DNA of 64,000 nt from Reddybacter sp041277045 (lineage in GTDB: Bacteria; Pseudomonadota; Gammaproteobacteria; Pseudomonadales; Porticoccaceae). The translations under genes were made by a program, and so were the position numbers. The DNA lies in the NCBI GenBank assembly GCA_041277045.1, contig JBGFSY010000001.1, positions 62,001 through 126,000 on the forward strand, read 5' to 3'. Below the pieces are notes generated by a model. That model did not search any database. It was not told the DNA's origin and saw only the letters and a program-made list of their open reading frames with translations. Positions 44,602 to 52,606 of the stretch are shown piece by piece (positions within the stretch are counted from its first letter, which is position 1; each line of letters opens with the position of its first letter).

Positions 44602-45039
44602 CTACAAATAGTCGTATTTATCATCTAATTTATTTTTAGACAAAATATATTCCTTGTCACTTATATCACCCAACGTCAGTTTACGCTCTAACTTCGAGAC
44701 CTCTTTCTTCTTTTCTCTTTTAAGATGATAGACCGTCATATCGTAATTAATAGCCATGCTACCATCACTGCCGCTAATCGGATCCCAGAAAATTGAAAGT
44801 GGCCACATTAGAAGGTTTAATACACCTAAGCCTGGCTTTCGCGCATAGAAAGAGCCACCCCCAGGTAAGAAGCCAAAAGCAAATCCGGTGCCGGGATCTT
44901 TTTCTTCAATCAGCACACCGTCGTATTTAAAAGCGTTGTATTCTCTTTTTTGGACAGAGTTCAAGCCAGAGGCGCACCCCGTTAATAACACAACAGCACC
45001 GAGAATTATAATAGCAATATACTTGTTTATCTTTAGCAT
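44602..45039 (-). CDS. Hypothetical lipoprotein
   Basis: The signal peptide ends in the lipobox LLTGC (cysteine at residue 22), so the protein should be lipid-anchored, probably in the outer membrane because the next residues are ASG. An AAGGAT site lies ten bases before the ATG. A small hydrophobic GLGVLNLLMWPLSIFWDPIS region follows, then a basic coiled-coil-prone C-terminus (HLKREKKKEVSKLERKLTL). The mid-part has a flavour of small TM2-associated lipoproteins. AT-rich relative to neighbours, standing alone between core genes where hisF might be expected; it may have been inserted. 145 aa. Confidence 0.65.
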   Translation of the reverse strand: MLKINKYIAIIILGAVVLLTGCASGLNSVQKREYNAFKYDGVLIEEKDPGTGFAFGFLPGGGSFYARKPGLGVLNLLMWPLSIFWDPISGSDGSMAINYDMTVYHLKREKKKEVSKLERKLTLGDISDKEYILSKNKLDDKYDYL

Positions 45040-45244
45040 GTATTAATTCATCCTTAAATATACAGAGTTAAAAGTAAATATTTTTCAATCAATTATCTTT
45101 TAAAAAACAAACAATATTTAACCGCGAATACGACCACCTCCTTTATCACTTACGCAAGCATCAGCCTCACGACCAACATCACAGCCCTATCGCATAGTAT
45201 TAGGGCCTATAAACATCACCTATAAATTGAAACCCCGGGCCTCT

Positions 45245-45973
45245 TTAAATATCACAAAATACCTGAGCTTCGCGTACATCTAGCGTACCCTCATAAATCG
45301 CACGCCCGGTAATAGCACCCAATATGCCCGCGTCCGCCGCCGCTTTTAAAGCGCGAATATCGTCCATATTGGTAATGCCGCCAGAGGCGATCACCGGGAT
45401 GGGTGAGGCTTTGGCCATATTAACGGTGGCCTCGACATTCACGCCCTGCATCATGCCGTCGCGGTCGATATCGGTGTAAACAATAGAACTCACGCCGTCA
45501 CTGGCGAAGCGCTTGGCCAGGTCGGTGGCTTTGACATCGCTGACCTCGGCCCAGCCGTCGGTGGCGACCAGGCCGGCCTTGGCGTCGATGCCGACAATAA
45601 TATGCCCGGCAAATTGCTTGCACATCTCCGTGACGAAGTCGGGCTCCTGCACGGCTTTGGTGCCGATAATCACGTAGTCGACACCGGCCTGCAGATAGGC
45701 CTCGATGGTTTCGGCACTGCGAATACCACCGCCGATTTGAATGGGGAGTTCGGGATAGCGCTGAGCGATGGCCTTGACCACGTCACCATTCACCGGCTCA
45801 CCGGCGAAAGCGCCATTAAGGTCGACCAAATGCAGGCGGCGTGCGCCGGCGTCAACCCAGCGGCCGGCAACGGTGACGGGGTCGTCGGAAAACACGGTGG
45901 AGTCTTCCATGCGGCCCTGGCGCAGGCGTACGCATTCGCCATCTTTAAGATCAATCGCGGGGATAATTAGCAT
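45245..45973 (-). CDS. hisA: Phosphoribosylformimino-5-aminoimidazole carboxamide ribotide isomerase
   Basis: HisA catalyses the Amadori rearrangement in histidine synthesis. The (beta/alpha)8 barrel opens with IIPAIDLKDGECVRLRQG, with the catalytic aspartate in AIDLK, and has QIGGGIRSAETI and the second aspartate in YTDIDRDGMMQG. It is 242 aa. It follows hisH by 72 bases. The next gene in relatives, hisF, is missing. Confidence 0.96.
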   Translation of the reverse strand: MLIIPAIDLKDGECVRLRQGRMEDSTVFSDDPVTVAGRWVDAGARRLHLVDLNGAFAGEPVNGDVVKAIAQRYPELPIQIGGGIRSAETIEAYLQAGVDYVIIGTKAVQEPDFVTEMCKQFAGHIIVGIDAKAGLVATDGWAEVSDVKATDLAKRFASDGVSSIVYTDIDRDGMMQGVNVEATVNMAKASPIPVIASGGITNMDDIRALKAAADAGILGAITGRAIYEGTLDVREAQVFCDI

Positions 45974-46045
45974 TCGAGTATTCTCTTTAAATAGGTTGAA
46001 TCAATGGGACGACGGATGACAGGCGAGTAATGTGGACTCAGCCCC

Positions 46046-46702
46046 TCAGCTTCCGCCATCCCAGTTAACAAAATTCTTCAGTAATTGCAGACCGGCGGTG
46101 TGGCTTTTTTCCGGGTGAAACTGTGCGGCAAACAAATTACCCCGCGTCAACGCAGCGGCAAATTGCGGACCGTAATCACAGGTCGCCGCCACATCACTGC
46201 TCTGCTCGGCCTCAACATAATAACTGTGCACAAAGTAGAAACGCGTGTCTTGTGCAATACCGTGCCACACCGGGTGGTCGATGCTCTGATGCACCTTATT
46301 CCAGCCCATGTGCGGTACTTTTAAGCGCTCGCCATCCGCTGCGCGCAGGTCATCCCCAAAATAGCGCACATTGCCGGGTAAAATATCGAGACAGTCGACA
46401 CCGCCGTTTTCTTCACTGTGGCTCATCACCGCCTGCATGCCGACGCAAATGGCCAGCACCGGTTTTTCGGCGATGGCGGCTTTGACCAAATCGTCAAAAC
46501 CGAGGCGGCGAATTTCCGCCATGCAATCGCGAATGGCGCCAACACCGGGGAAAACCACCTTATCGGCCCGCGCTACTTCCAGCGGATCAGAGGTGACCAC
46601 AACGTGGTCGTCGGGTGCCACGTGCTCCAGTGCCTTGGCAGCGGAATGCAGGTTGCCCATACCATAATCCAGTACGGCGATACGGCTGCGAAAATCACTC
46701 AT
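46046..46702 (-). CDS. hisH: Imidazole glycerol phosphate synthase, glutaminase subunit
   Basis: HisH is the class I amidotransferase that feeds ammonia to HisF. The nucleophile cysteine is in LAICVGMQAVM, and the His-Glu pair is in QFHPEKSHTAG. The N-terminal VLDYGMGNLHSAAKAL is typical. It is 218 aa. It needs HisF as partner, which is not encoded in this window. Confidence 0.95.
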   Translation of the reverse strand: MSDFRSRIAVLDYGMGNLHSAAKALEHVAPDDHVVVTSDPLEVARADKVVFPGVGAIRDCMAEIRRLGFDDLVKAAIAEKPVLAICVGMQAVMSHSEENGGVDCLDILPGNVRYFGDDLRAADGERLKVPHMGWNKVHQSIDHPVWHGIAQDTRFYFVHSYYVEAEQSSDVAATCDYGPQFAAALTRGNLFAAQFHPEKSHTAGLQLLKNFVNWDGGS

Positions 46703-46830
46703 TGTTTTACTCTCTTGCTATGTCGGGTTCTCGGCCTGTTGCATCAACAAGCCAAGACTCAATCTTACAAATCCTAGCGCGACTCGATAATAGAAAGTCG
46801 CGAGACCCACGTCTTAGCGACACCCGCTGC

Positions 46831-47424
46831 TTACAAGGTGCCCTTGGTAGAGGGCATTTGACCCGCCATGCGAGGATCGGGGGCGAGGGCCATGCGCAGT
46901 GCGCGACCGAAGGCTTTGAAAATGGTTTCGACCTGGTGGTGAGTGTTGCTGCCACGCAGATTGTCGATGTGCAGGGTGGCGCCGGCGTGATTGACAAAGC
47001 CCTGAAAAAATTCAGACACCAGGTCGACATCAAAGTCGCCGACACGGGCGCGGGTATAAACCACATCCTGAACCAAACCGGGGCGACCGGAGAAGTCGAT
47101 AACCACCCGCGACAGGGCTTCATCCAACGGTACATAGGCATGGCCGTAGCGATAAATGCCCTTGCGATCACCCAGTGCTTTCGCCACAGCCTGACCGAAG
47201 GTAATGCCGATATCTTCCACGGTGTGGTGGTCGTCAATGTGAATGTCACCCTTGGCTTTAACCGATATATCGATCAAGCCGTGGCGCGCAATCTGGTCGA
47301 GCATGTGCTCGAGAAAAGGCACGCCGGTATCGAAGTCAGCCGCACCTGTGCCATCGAGATCAACGGCAACAGTAATTTTTGTTTCGAGGGTGTCGCGACT
47401 CACGGTCGCCTTGCGTTCACTCAT
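46831..47424 (-). CDS. hisB: Imidazoleglycerol-phosphate dehydratase
   Basis: This is the monofunctional HisB dehydratase of 197 aa. The two metal-binding HHxxE motifs are DDHHTVEDIGIT and, in the C-terminal half, NTHHQVETIFKA. The FLEHMLDQIARHG block is also conserved. It begins the hisB-hisH-hisA series and is divergent from asmA, as in Pseudomonas. Confidence 0.96.
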   Translation of the reverse strand: MSERKATVSRDTLETKITVAVDLDGTGAADFDTGVPFLEHMLDQIARHGLIDISVKAKGDIHIDDHHTVEDIGITFGQAVAKALGDRKGIYRYGHAYVPLDEALSRVVIDFSGRPGLVQDVVYTRARVGDFDVDLVSEFFQGFVNHAGATLHIDNLRGSNTHHQVETIFKAFGRALRMALAPDPRMAGQMPSTKGTL

Positions 47425-47658
47425 TTTACTCTCCGGTTCAGCCTGGCCCGCAACATCTATGTCACAGCCACAGGTGGCAAGCCGGCATTATACGGACACG
47501 TCCCCAAAGGGGCTAGCGGCCTGACAGACGGCACGGTGATTTAGCCAAAATTGAAACGAAGACTCAGTTTTAAACTTGAGCTGTTGAACCCCGGCGATGT
47601 ATCACGCTCTAATGCTGTACTCGCTAGCATGCCACTCAATCGGAAGGCCTCCTCCTTA

Positions 47659-49800
47659 ATGAAAGCAACGAAATGGATCATTCGCACACTTGCCGCACTA
47701 GCCCTTTTGGCCACCCTTGCCGTCGCTTATCTTGTTTTTGCCATAGACCCCAACAGCTACAAGCCGCAACTGGCCGAACTGGCACAGGAACAGAATATTG
47801 CCCTCAATATTGAAGGTGAACTGAGCTGGCAATTACTGCCCAGTTTGGCGCTCAGCATTGGCGCTACCCAAATCACCAGCCCCCGTGCCGACATACCGGC
47901 GATTAGCTTCGAGCAAGCCGATCTTAACCTCGCCTGGCTGCCCCTGCTTAAACGTCAATTATCGGTAAAGGCCATACATTTAGAGGGTGCCGACATTCGC
48001 CTCAGCACGACGGAACAAGCCGCCAACACCGCCATTGCCCCACTCGCCGCCGCCCCTACCACTAATAAGACTAACGATACTGGCGAAACGACAAATACTA
48101 CTGAAGCCGCCCCTGCTTTTACGCTAGCCATTGAAAGTCTCGAAATCAGCAATAGTCGCCTGCAGCTACCTCCAACAGATTCAGCCACAAGCCCGCAGCA
48201 ATTGAGTGATATCAACCTGCTGATTCAAGGCCTCAATCTGGACGGCGAGGCGTTCTCGCTCAACGCCAACTTCAACTACCGCGACCCCGCCCTGCCCGAG
48301 CCAATGGCTGTAGTGCTCGACACCGACGCGAGCGTCGAGCAAAACACCCAGAGCTTTACTTTACGCAATACCGAACTCGACTTATTAATGGCCGATAAAC
48401 CTGCCATTGAACTGCGTCTCGACGCCCTCAGTGCTGGGCAACAAGCGACACCTCAGCTAACAATAACCGGCTTACGGCTCGACAGCGCCGGGGCTAGCTT
48501 GCAGGCCTCGCTAACTGCACACAGCCTCGACGACAAACTGGCCTTCGAGAGTGACATTACGGTGCCACCGCTGGCCCTCCGCAAAGTGCTAGCGAACTGG
48601 GCGATCGAACTACCCGACCTGTCCAATAAAGAGGCCCTGCAAGAAGCCAGCCTCAAGCTGAGCATTAAAGGCAGTGGCGATGCCCTCACCATCAGCCACC
48701 TAAAACTGACACTCGATGACATCACACTGGCTGGCAGTACAGCTGTAGATTTTGGGCCCATGCGCAGTGTCGCTTTGCAACTGCACGGCAATACGATCGA
48801 CCTTAACCGCTATTTAACAAGCACTGATACCAATAACGTCGATGCCAGCGAGACGACTGACGAGCAACAAACTAATGCTGCCGCCGAGGTCGAACCCGCC
48901 TTTATTTTTGCCCCCCTTGTGGCGCCCCTACTCTGGGTGGGCGACGGTAATGCCGCTCTCGACATTAGTCTCGATGGTCTCAACATCGACAATATCGCGG
49001 CTGAAAAAGTGCAAATTAAAATTAAAGCTGCCAACAACATTGTGCAGGTACAGCAACTCGCCGCCCACGTGTTTGATGGCGGCATCAATGCCACCGCAAC
49101 GATTAACCTGCAGCGCAAAGAGCCGAGAGTGAATTTCACTGCTACTGTCAGCGAACTCTCTGTCGGCAAAGCTCTGATCGCTACTAGCGGTGAAGCCGCT
49201 CTAACAGGCAGTCTGACGGCAAAATTCCAGGGCAAGACGCGTGGCAACAATATTGAGCAACTGCACCAATACGTAAACGCCAATGGCAAAATCACCCTTG
49301 CCAGGCCCTACCTTAATACCTTTAACATCGAAAAAAGCTACTGTGATATTGCTGCACTGATCGAGAAAATACCGAGCAAAAATGACTGGCAACAGGGCTC
49401 GCAGCTGCAGGACGTACAGGCCTCCATTCATCTTTCAGGCAAACAAGTTCTTATTGAACGCTACACCACCGGACTCGGCAATATCGACCTGAGCGGTAAA
49501 GCCGTAATCGACCTCGGCACAGAGCACTTCGATTTGCTGGCGATATCTCGACTCAACGGTGAGCGCACCAGCGAACAGGGTTGTCGGGTAAAAAGTAAAC
49601 GCGTGCGCGACAAAGATATCCCCATACGCTGTAAAGATAGCTTTGCCAAGGCCGGTGGCGGTAGCTGCAAACCCGATGGTGACTTCGTCAAACAAGTATT
49701 GCAGGACAAGCTCTTCGATAAAATCCAGAAGAAAAGCAGACTCAACGAAGAATCTGAAAAGGCCTTAAAAGGCTTACTCAAAGGACTTTTTGGAGGTTAA
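47659..49800 (+). CDS. asmA: AsmA family protein
   Basis: AsmA-like proteins are inner-membrane-anchored, with a long periplasmic beta-groove thought to move or organise lipids for the outer membrane. ATG 47659 starts MKATKWIIRTLAALALLATL, a signal anchor; an upstream in-frame start at 47551 would add a poor leader. The N-terminal IDPNSYKPQLAELAQEQ motif and the C-terminal beta-repeat domain are typical. A Thr/Glu-rich low-complexity linker (about residues 130-155) interrupts the N-terminal part. 713 aa. Upstream of mutY, as in pseudomonads. Confidence 0.92.
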   Translation: MKATKWIIRTLAALALLATLAVAYLVFAIDPNSYKPQLAELAQEQNIALNIEGELSWQLLPSLALSIGATQITSPRADIPAISFEQADLNLAWLPLLKRQLSVKAIHLEGADIRLSTTEQAANTAIAPLAAAPTTNKTNDTGETTNTTEAAPAFTLAIESLEISNSRLQLPPTDSATSPQQLSDINLLIQGLNLDGEAFSLNANFNYRDPALPEPMAVVLDTDASVEQNTQSFTLRNTELDLLMADKPAIELRLDALSAGQQATPQLTITGLRLDSAGASLQASLTAHSLDDKLAFESDITVPPLALRKVLANWAIELPDLSNKEALQEASLKLSIKGSGDALTISHLKLTLDDITLAGSTAVDFGPMRSVALQLHGNTIDLNRYLTSTDTNNVDASETTDEQQTNAAAEVEPAFIFAPLVAPLLWVGDGNAALDISLDGLNIDNIAAEKVQIKIKAANNIVQVQQLAAHVFDGGINATATINLQRKEPRVNFTATVSELSVGKALIATSGEAALTGSLTAKFQGKTRGNNIEQLHQYVNANGKITLARPYLNTFNIEKSYCDIAALIEKIPSKNDWQQGSQLQDVQASIHLSGKQVLIERYTTGLGNIDLSGKAVIDLGTEHFDLLAISRLNGERTSEQGCRVKSKRVRDKDIPIRCKDSFAKAGGGSCKPDGDFVKQVLQDKLFDKIQKKSRLNEESEKALKGLLKGLFGG

Positions 49801-49804
49801 GCCA

Positions 49805-50860
49805 GTGTCGACTATTACGCCCGTAACAGGCACATTCGCCGAACGCCTGCTGCACTGGTATGACCAGCACGGCCGCAAAGACCTGCCCTGGCAGCGCGAT
49901 ATTAATCCCTACCGGGTCTGGCTCTCGGAAATCATGCTGCAGCAAACACAGGTCAGCACGGTCATCCCCTACTACCAACGCATGAGCAGCGCCTACCCCG
50001 ATGTACACGCCCTGGCCAGCGCGCCCCTCGATGAAGTACTGCACCACTGGACCGGCCTCGGTTACTACGCCCGCGCCCGCAACCTGCATAAAACCGCACA
50101 AATTATCAGCGCTGAACTCAACGGGGTTTTCCCCGATAGTGCCGAGCAATTGCAAACTCTGCCGGGCATCGGCCGCTCCACCGCCGGAGCCATTTGCGCC
50201 ATCGCCTACAATCGCCACTGCCCCATACTCGACGGCAACGTGAAGCGCGTTCTCGCGCGCCATCACGCTATTGCCGGTTGGCCGGGTAAAACTGCCGTAT
50301 CCAAACAACTGTGGGATATTGCCGAAAATAACACCCCCGCCCGGCGCACTGGTGACTACACGCAAGCCATTATGGATCTCGGTGCCACTCTGTGCACGCG
50401 CAGTAAACCGGCTTGCACACAGTGCCCGGTCAATGCCGACTGCCAGGCTTTCGCCCGCGAAGAAACCCAGCTTTACCCCGGTAAAAAAGCTGCGAAAGCA
50501 CTCCCTATACGACAGACCTTGCTGTTAATTATTCGCGACAACAAGCAACAGGTACTACTACAACAACGCCCGCCCAGCGGTATCTGGGGTGGCCTGTGGA
50601 GTTTCCCCGAATGTGCCAACGAAGCTGAACTGGTAATAATCTGTCAGCGCTTTGGCATCAAGATCAAAAACTACCAACCGGCAAACACCCTGCGCCACAC
50701 CTTTAGCCACTTTCATCTCGACTACACCCCCGTTTACATCGACACCCAGGGCTCAGCCACACGCATTGCCGACAGCACACAGCGCTGGGTTGTGCCCACG
50801 GCGCACGGCGAAATAGGTCTGCCTGCCCCCGTTCTAGCCCTATTACAAAATCTAACTTAG
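49805..50860 (+). CDS. mutY: A/G-specific adenine glycosylase
   Basis: MutY removes adenine mispaired with 8-oxoguanine. GTG 49805 is preferred because a GGAGG site lies eight bases upstream; the longer frame begins at a TTG that overlaps that site. The catalytic glutamate is in WLSEIMLQQTQV, the helix-hairpin-helix in LPGIGRSTAGAI, and the iron-sulphur ligands in C-x6-C-x2-C-x5-C (CTRSKPACTQCPVNADC). A C-terminal NUDIX-like lesion-recognition domain follows. The gene begins 4 bases after asmA ends. 351 aa. Confidence 0.95.
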   Translation: MSTITPVTGTFAERLLHWYDQHGRKDLPWQRDINPYRVWLSEIMLQQTQVSTVIPYYQRMSSAYPDVHALASAPLDEVLHHWTGLGYYARARNLHKTAQIISAELNGVFPDSAEQLQTLPGIGRSTAGAICAIAYNRHCPILDGNVKRVLARHHAIAGWPGKTAVSKQLWDIAENNTPARRTGDYTQAIMDLGATLCTRSKPACTQCPVNADCQAFAREETQLYPGKKAAKALPIRQTLLLIIRDNKQQVLLQQRPPSGIWGGLWSFPECANEAELVIICQRFGIKIKNYQPANTLRHTFSHFHLDYTPVYIDTQGSATRIADSTQRWVVPTAHGEIGLPAPVLALLQNLT

Positions 50861-50952
50861 AAATTCACTTGCCCATTCGCTTTTGAGTTTTATACTGTGC
50901 CACCGCTTTGCTATGCCAGCCTTTGCAATATTTACCATCAAGAGGATCAGCC

Positions 50953-51225
50953 ATGAGCCGCACCGTACAGTGCCGAAAATTGAAGCAAGAACTTGAAGGG
51001 CTCACCACCCCACCCTTCCCCGGCCCCAAGGGCCAGGATATTTTTGACAACGTCTCGAAACAGGCCTGGGGTGAATGGGTCGCCCACCAAACCATGCTGA
51101 TCAACGAAAAACAGCTCAATATGATGGATTTGACGGCCCGCACTTACCTCAATGAACAGCGCGAGAAGTTCCTTTCTGGTGAGGAGTACGACGCCGCCGA
51201 GGGATATGTCGCACCGAGTAATTAA
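50953..51225 (+). CDS. yggX: Fe(2+)-trafficking/oxidative damage protein YggX
   Basis: The 90-aa protein starts MSRTVQCRKLKQELEGL at ATG 50953, with an AGAGGA site before it. The conserved PPFPGPKGQDIFDNVSKQAW and NEKQLNM blocks identify YggX, which helps protect iron-sulphur clusters from oxidation. It follows mutY, itself an iron-sulphur protein, a pairing conserved in gammaproteobacteria. Confidence 0.96.
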   Translation: MSRTVQCRKLKQELEGLTTPPFPGPKGQDIFDNVSKQAWGEWVAHQTMLINEKQLNMMDLTARTYLNEQREKFLSGEEYDAAEGYVAPSN

Positions 51226-51282
51226 ACTCACATCACGCCTTGACTGCGTAGGCGGTTAACGGTTTAATACGCGCCTTCCAAA

Positions 51283-51358
51283 GCCCGGATAGCTCAGTCG
51301 GTAGAGCAGAGGATTGAAAATCCTCGTGTCGGTGGTTCGATTCCGCCTCCGGGCACCA
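51283..51358 (+). tRNA. tRNA-Phe (anticodon GAA)
   Basis: The 76-base gene runs from GCCCGGATAGCTCAG to an encoded CCA. The anticodon arm is AGGATTGAAAATCCT with anticodon GAA, and the T arm is GTGGTTCGATTCCGCC. It follows yggX, as in pseudomonads. Its 3' half is repeated in diverged form at 52033-52080, which suggests use as an integration target. Confidence 0.97.
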
Positions 51359-51370
51359 TGTGTTTAAAAG

Positions 51371-51396
51371 GCCTCGCAGCAATGCGGGGCTTTTTT
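51371..51396 (+). terminator. Rho-independent terminator after tRNA-Phe
   Basis: GCCTCGCA (51371-51378) pairs with TGCGGGGC (51383-51390) around a four-base loop, followed by TTTTTT. It lies 12 bases after the tRNA. Confidence 0.85.
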
Positions 51397-51528
51397 GTTT
51401 CTGTTGTCTGGTCGCCCTCTGGTCTTACCAAGTCTTGTGTTGAATTACCCAAACCTGAAGTCATGCCGTTTGCCAGCCGTGGCAATATTCTCAGACCCAA
51501 ATTGGGAATAATCCCATCTATTTAAGGA

Positions 51529-51921
51529 TCACTTGCATGCCGCATCTCGCATAGATTTATCATAAAAATTCTTGGTTTTTCTAAATTCGGCCTTCCAGAA
51601 TTCGCAGGTTCTTTTCTTTTGTAAACTGATAGCTGAATCTCTACCACGCTGAACCGCCACTTGGTGTTCTCGTTTTCGGCGTAATTCCTGTTCTTTTTTT
51701 GCTTTCTGGGCAGACACGAGACTTTTATCAGCTAACTCCTTCTGATATTTGTCCGCTTGCAACTTCGACTCCTGGGCTAGAACAGCGGCACTGACTTCCA
51801 ACTGCTCAGAAAGCAAGCGTAACTCATAGGAAGCCCAAAGCTTAAACCCAACAAGAACAACAAGACTAGATAAGACAAGCGCCAGGAAAAGGGTAAAACC
51901 CAATTTATAATAGTTTATCAA
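51529..51921 (-). CDS. Hypothetical membrane protein with coiled coil, in a tRNA-flanked segment
   Basis: No family is recognised. A hydrophobic helix (LGFTLFLALVLSSLVVLVGF, about residues 7-26) is followed by a long basic coiled-coil region rich in Lys, Glu and Gln (KLQADKYQKELADKSL to KKEQELRRKREHQ). The short C-terminus holds two cysteines (TCEFWKAEF and DAACK). The gene is the only ORF between tRNA-Phe and its diverged 3' copy, is AT-richer than neighbours, and lacks homologues I can name. 130 aa. Confidence 0.5.
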   Translation of the reverse strand: MINYYKLGFTLFLALVLSSLVVLVGFKLWASYELRLLSEQLEVSAAVLAQESKLQADKYQKELADKSLVSAQKAKKEQELRRKREHQVAVQRGRDSAISLQKKRTCEFWKAEFRKTKNFYDKSMRDAACK

Positions 51922-52032
51922 TGCAGCTCCGTTGCTATCAATGCGTGTGCCAACATTGTGCCAAACTCAAATCATACCAGCTACTTTTCAGACCAAAACA
52001 AAAGGGGAAAGCACCGTAACCAGTTAAGTGGT

Positions 52033-52080
52033 TGATTGAAGTCCCTCGTATCGGCAGTTCGATTCCGCCGCCGGGCACCA
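52033..52080 (+). mobile_element. Diverged copy of the tRNA-Phe 3' half (putative attachment site)
   Basis: This 48-base segment matches the last 48 bases of tRNA-Phe (51311-51358) at 40 positions, including the whole TTCGATTCCGCC and the CCGGGCACCA end. The 5' half of a tRNA is absent, so it cannot be a working tRNA. Duplication of a tRNA 3' end is the usual trace of a tyrosine-recombinase integration. No integrase gene is seen nearby. Confidence 0.65.
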
Positions 52081-52606
52081 TATATAAGCATTTAGAACAA
52101 CAAGTTGCAGCGCTTCTCAGGTGGCCCCAAAAATATTATTTTTCTCGGCGCTACCCCGGTGCTACCTTTGGGTCAAAATAATTTTTTTTGACCCCTCTTT
52201 CTGCAGACAAGCTCCTCGATGTAAAAACCAACTTCGTCCATGAGTTGCTAGAGATAAAGTACACAATACCTGCAAGCCTTTTTTGCAAACCCTCATTCAT
52301 TAGCCCATCGCATACCGTCACTTGCAGCACACCACGCAAATCGAGCGCTCTGGCGAAGCTATTTTCCATGGTGTTGCAGGTAGTCTTCGTTCCTATAAAG
52401 GATTTGCAGCCCTCCTTATTATGCGCACCCCCTCACACTGAACAGTGCCCCTATATATTCCAGGGCTTTTAAAGTGGTATTCAATGTGTCATTCCGCAAT
52501 AATAAAACGCTTATTCGCGTGGGAATGGATGCCTTGTAGCCTGTATGCGGGCTCCTCCTCGACGAAACAAAGAATCGACCGTTTACTTTGATCAACCGGG
52601 GAGCAC
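52081..52606. other. Spacer between the att-like site and hsdM
   Basis: No confident gene is present. The features are a tandem GCTACC word (about 52150-52166), a perfect 9-bp palindromic hairpin (GGGTCAAAA 52170-52178 with TTTTGACCC 52186-52194), and an imperfect inverted repeat at 52490-52527 upstream of hsdM. A minus-strand open frame (52151-52369) lacks a convincing start and family. The segment looks like degraded mobile DNA followed by the hsd promoter. Confidence 0.45.
52490..52527. promoter_or_regulatory. Inverted repeat upstream of hsdM
   Basis: CATTCC (52490-52495) with GGAATG (52522-52527), and AATAA (52498-52502) with TTATT (52511-52515), form a nested imperfect palindrome about 80 bases before the hsdM ATG. 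It could be an operator or a hairpin in the leader. No regulator gene adjoins it. Confidence 0.35.

Noticed and set aside
46615..47544. Plus-strand 309-aa open frame opposite hisH and hisB
   Set aside because: It is antisense to two genes with complete catalytic motifs and shows no recognisable domain; it is an artefact of GC-rich codon use.
52033..52080. A second functional tRNA-Phe
   Set aside because: Only the 3' half is present and the anticodon stem no longer pairs; read as a diverged attachment-site repeat.
52151..52369. Minus-strand 72-aa open frame before hsdM
   Set aside because: No ribosome-binding site or family; the frame is open for some codons before its ATG without another start, so it is at most a gene remnant.
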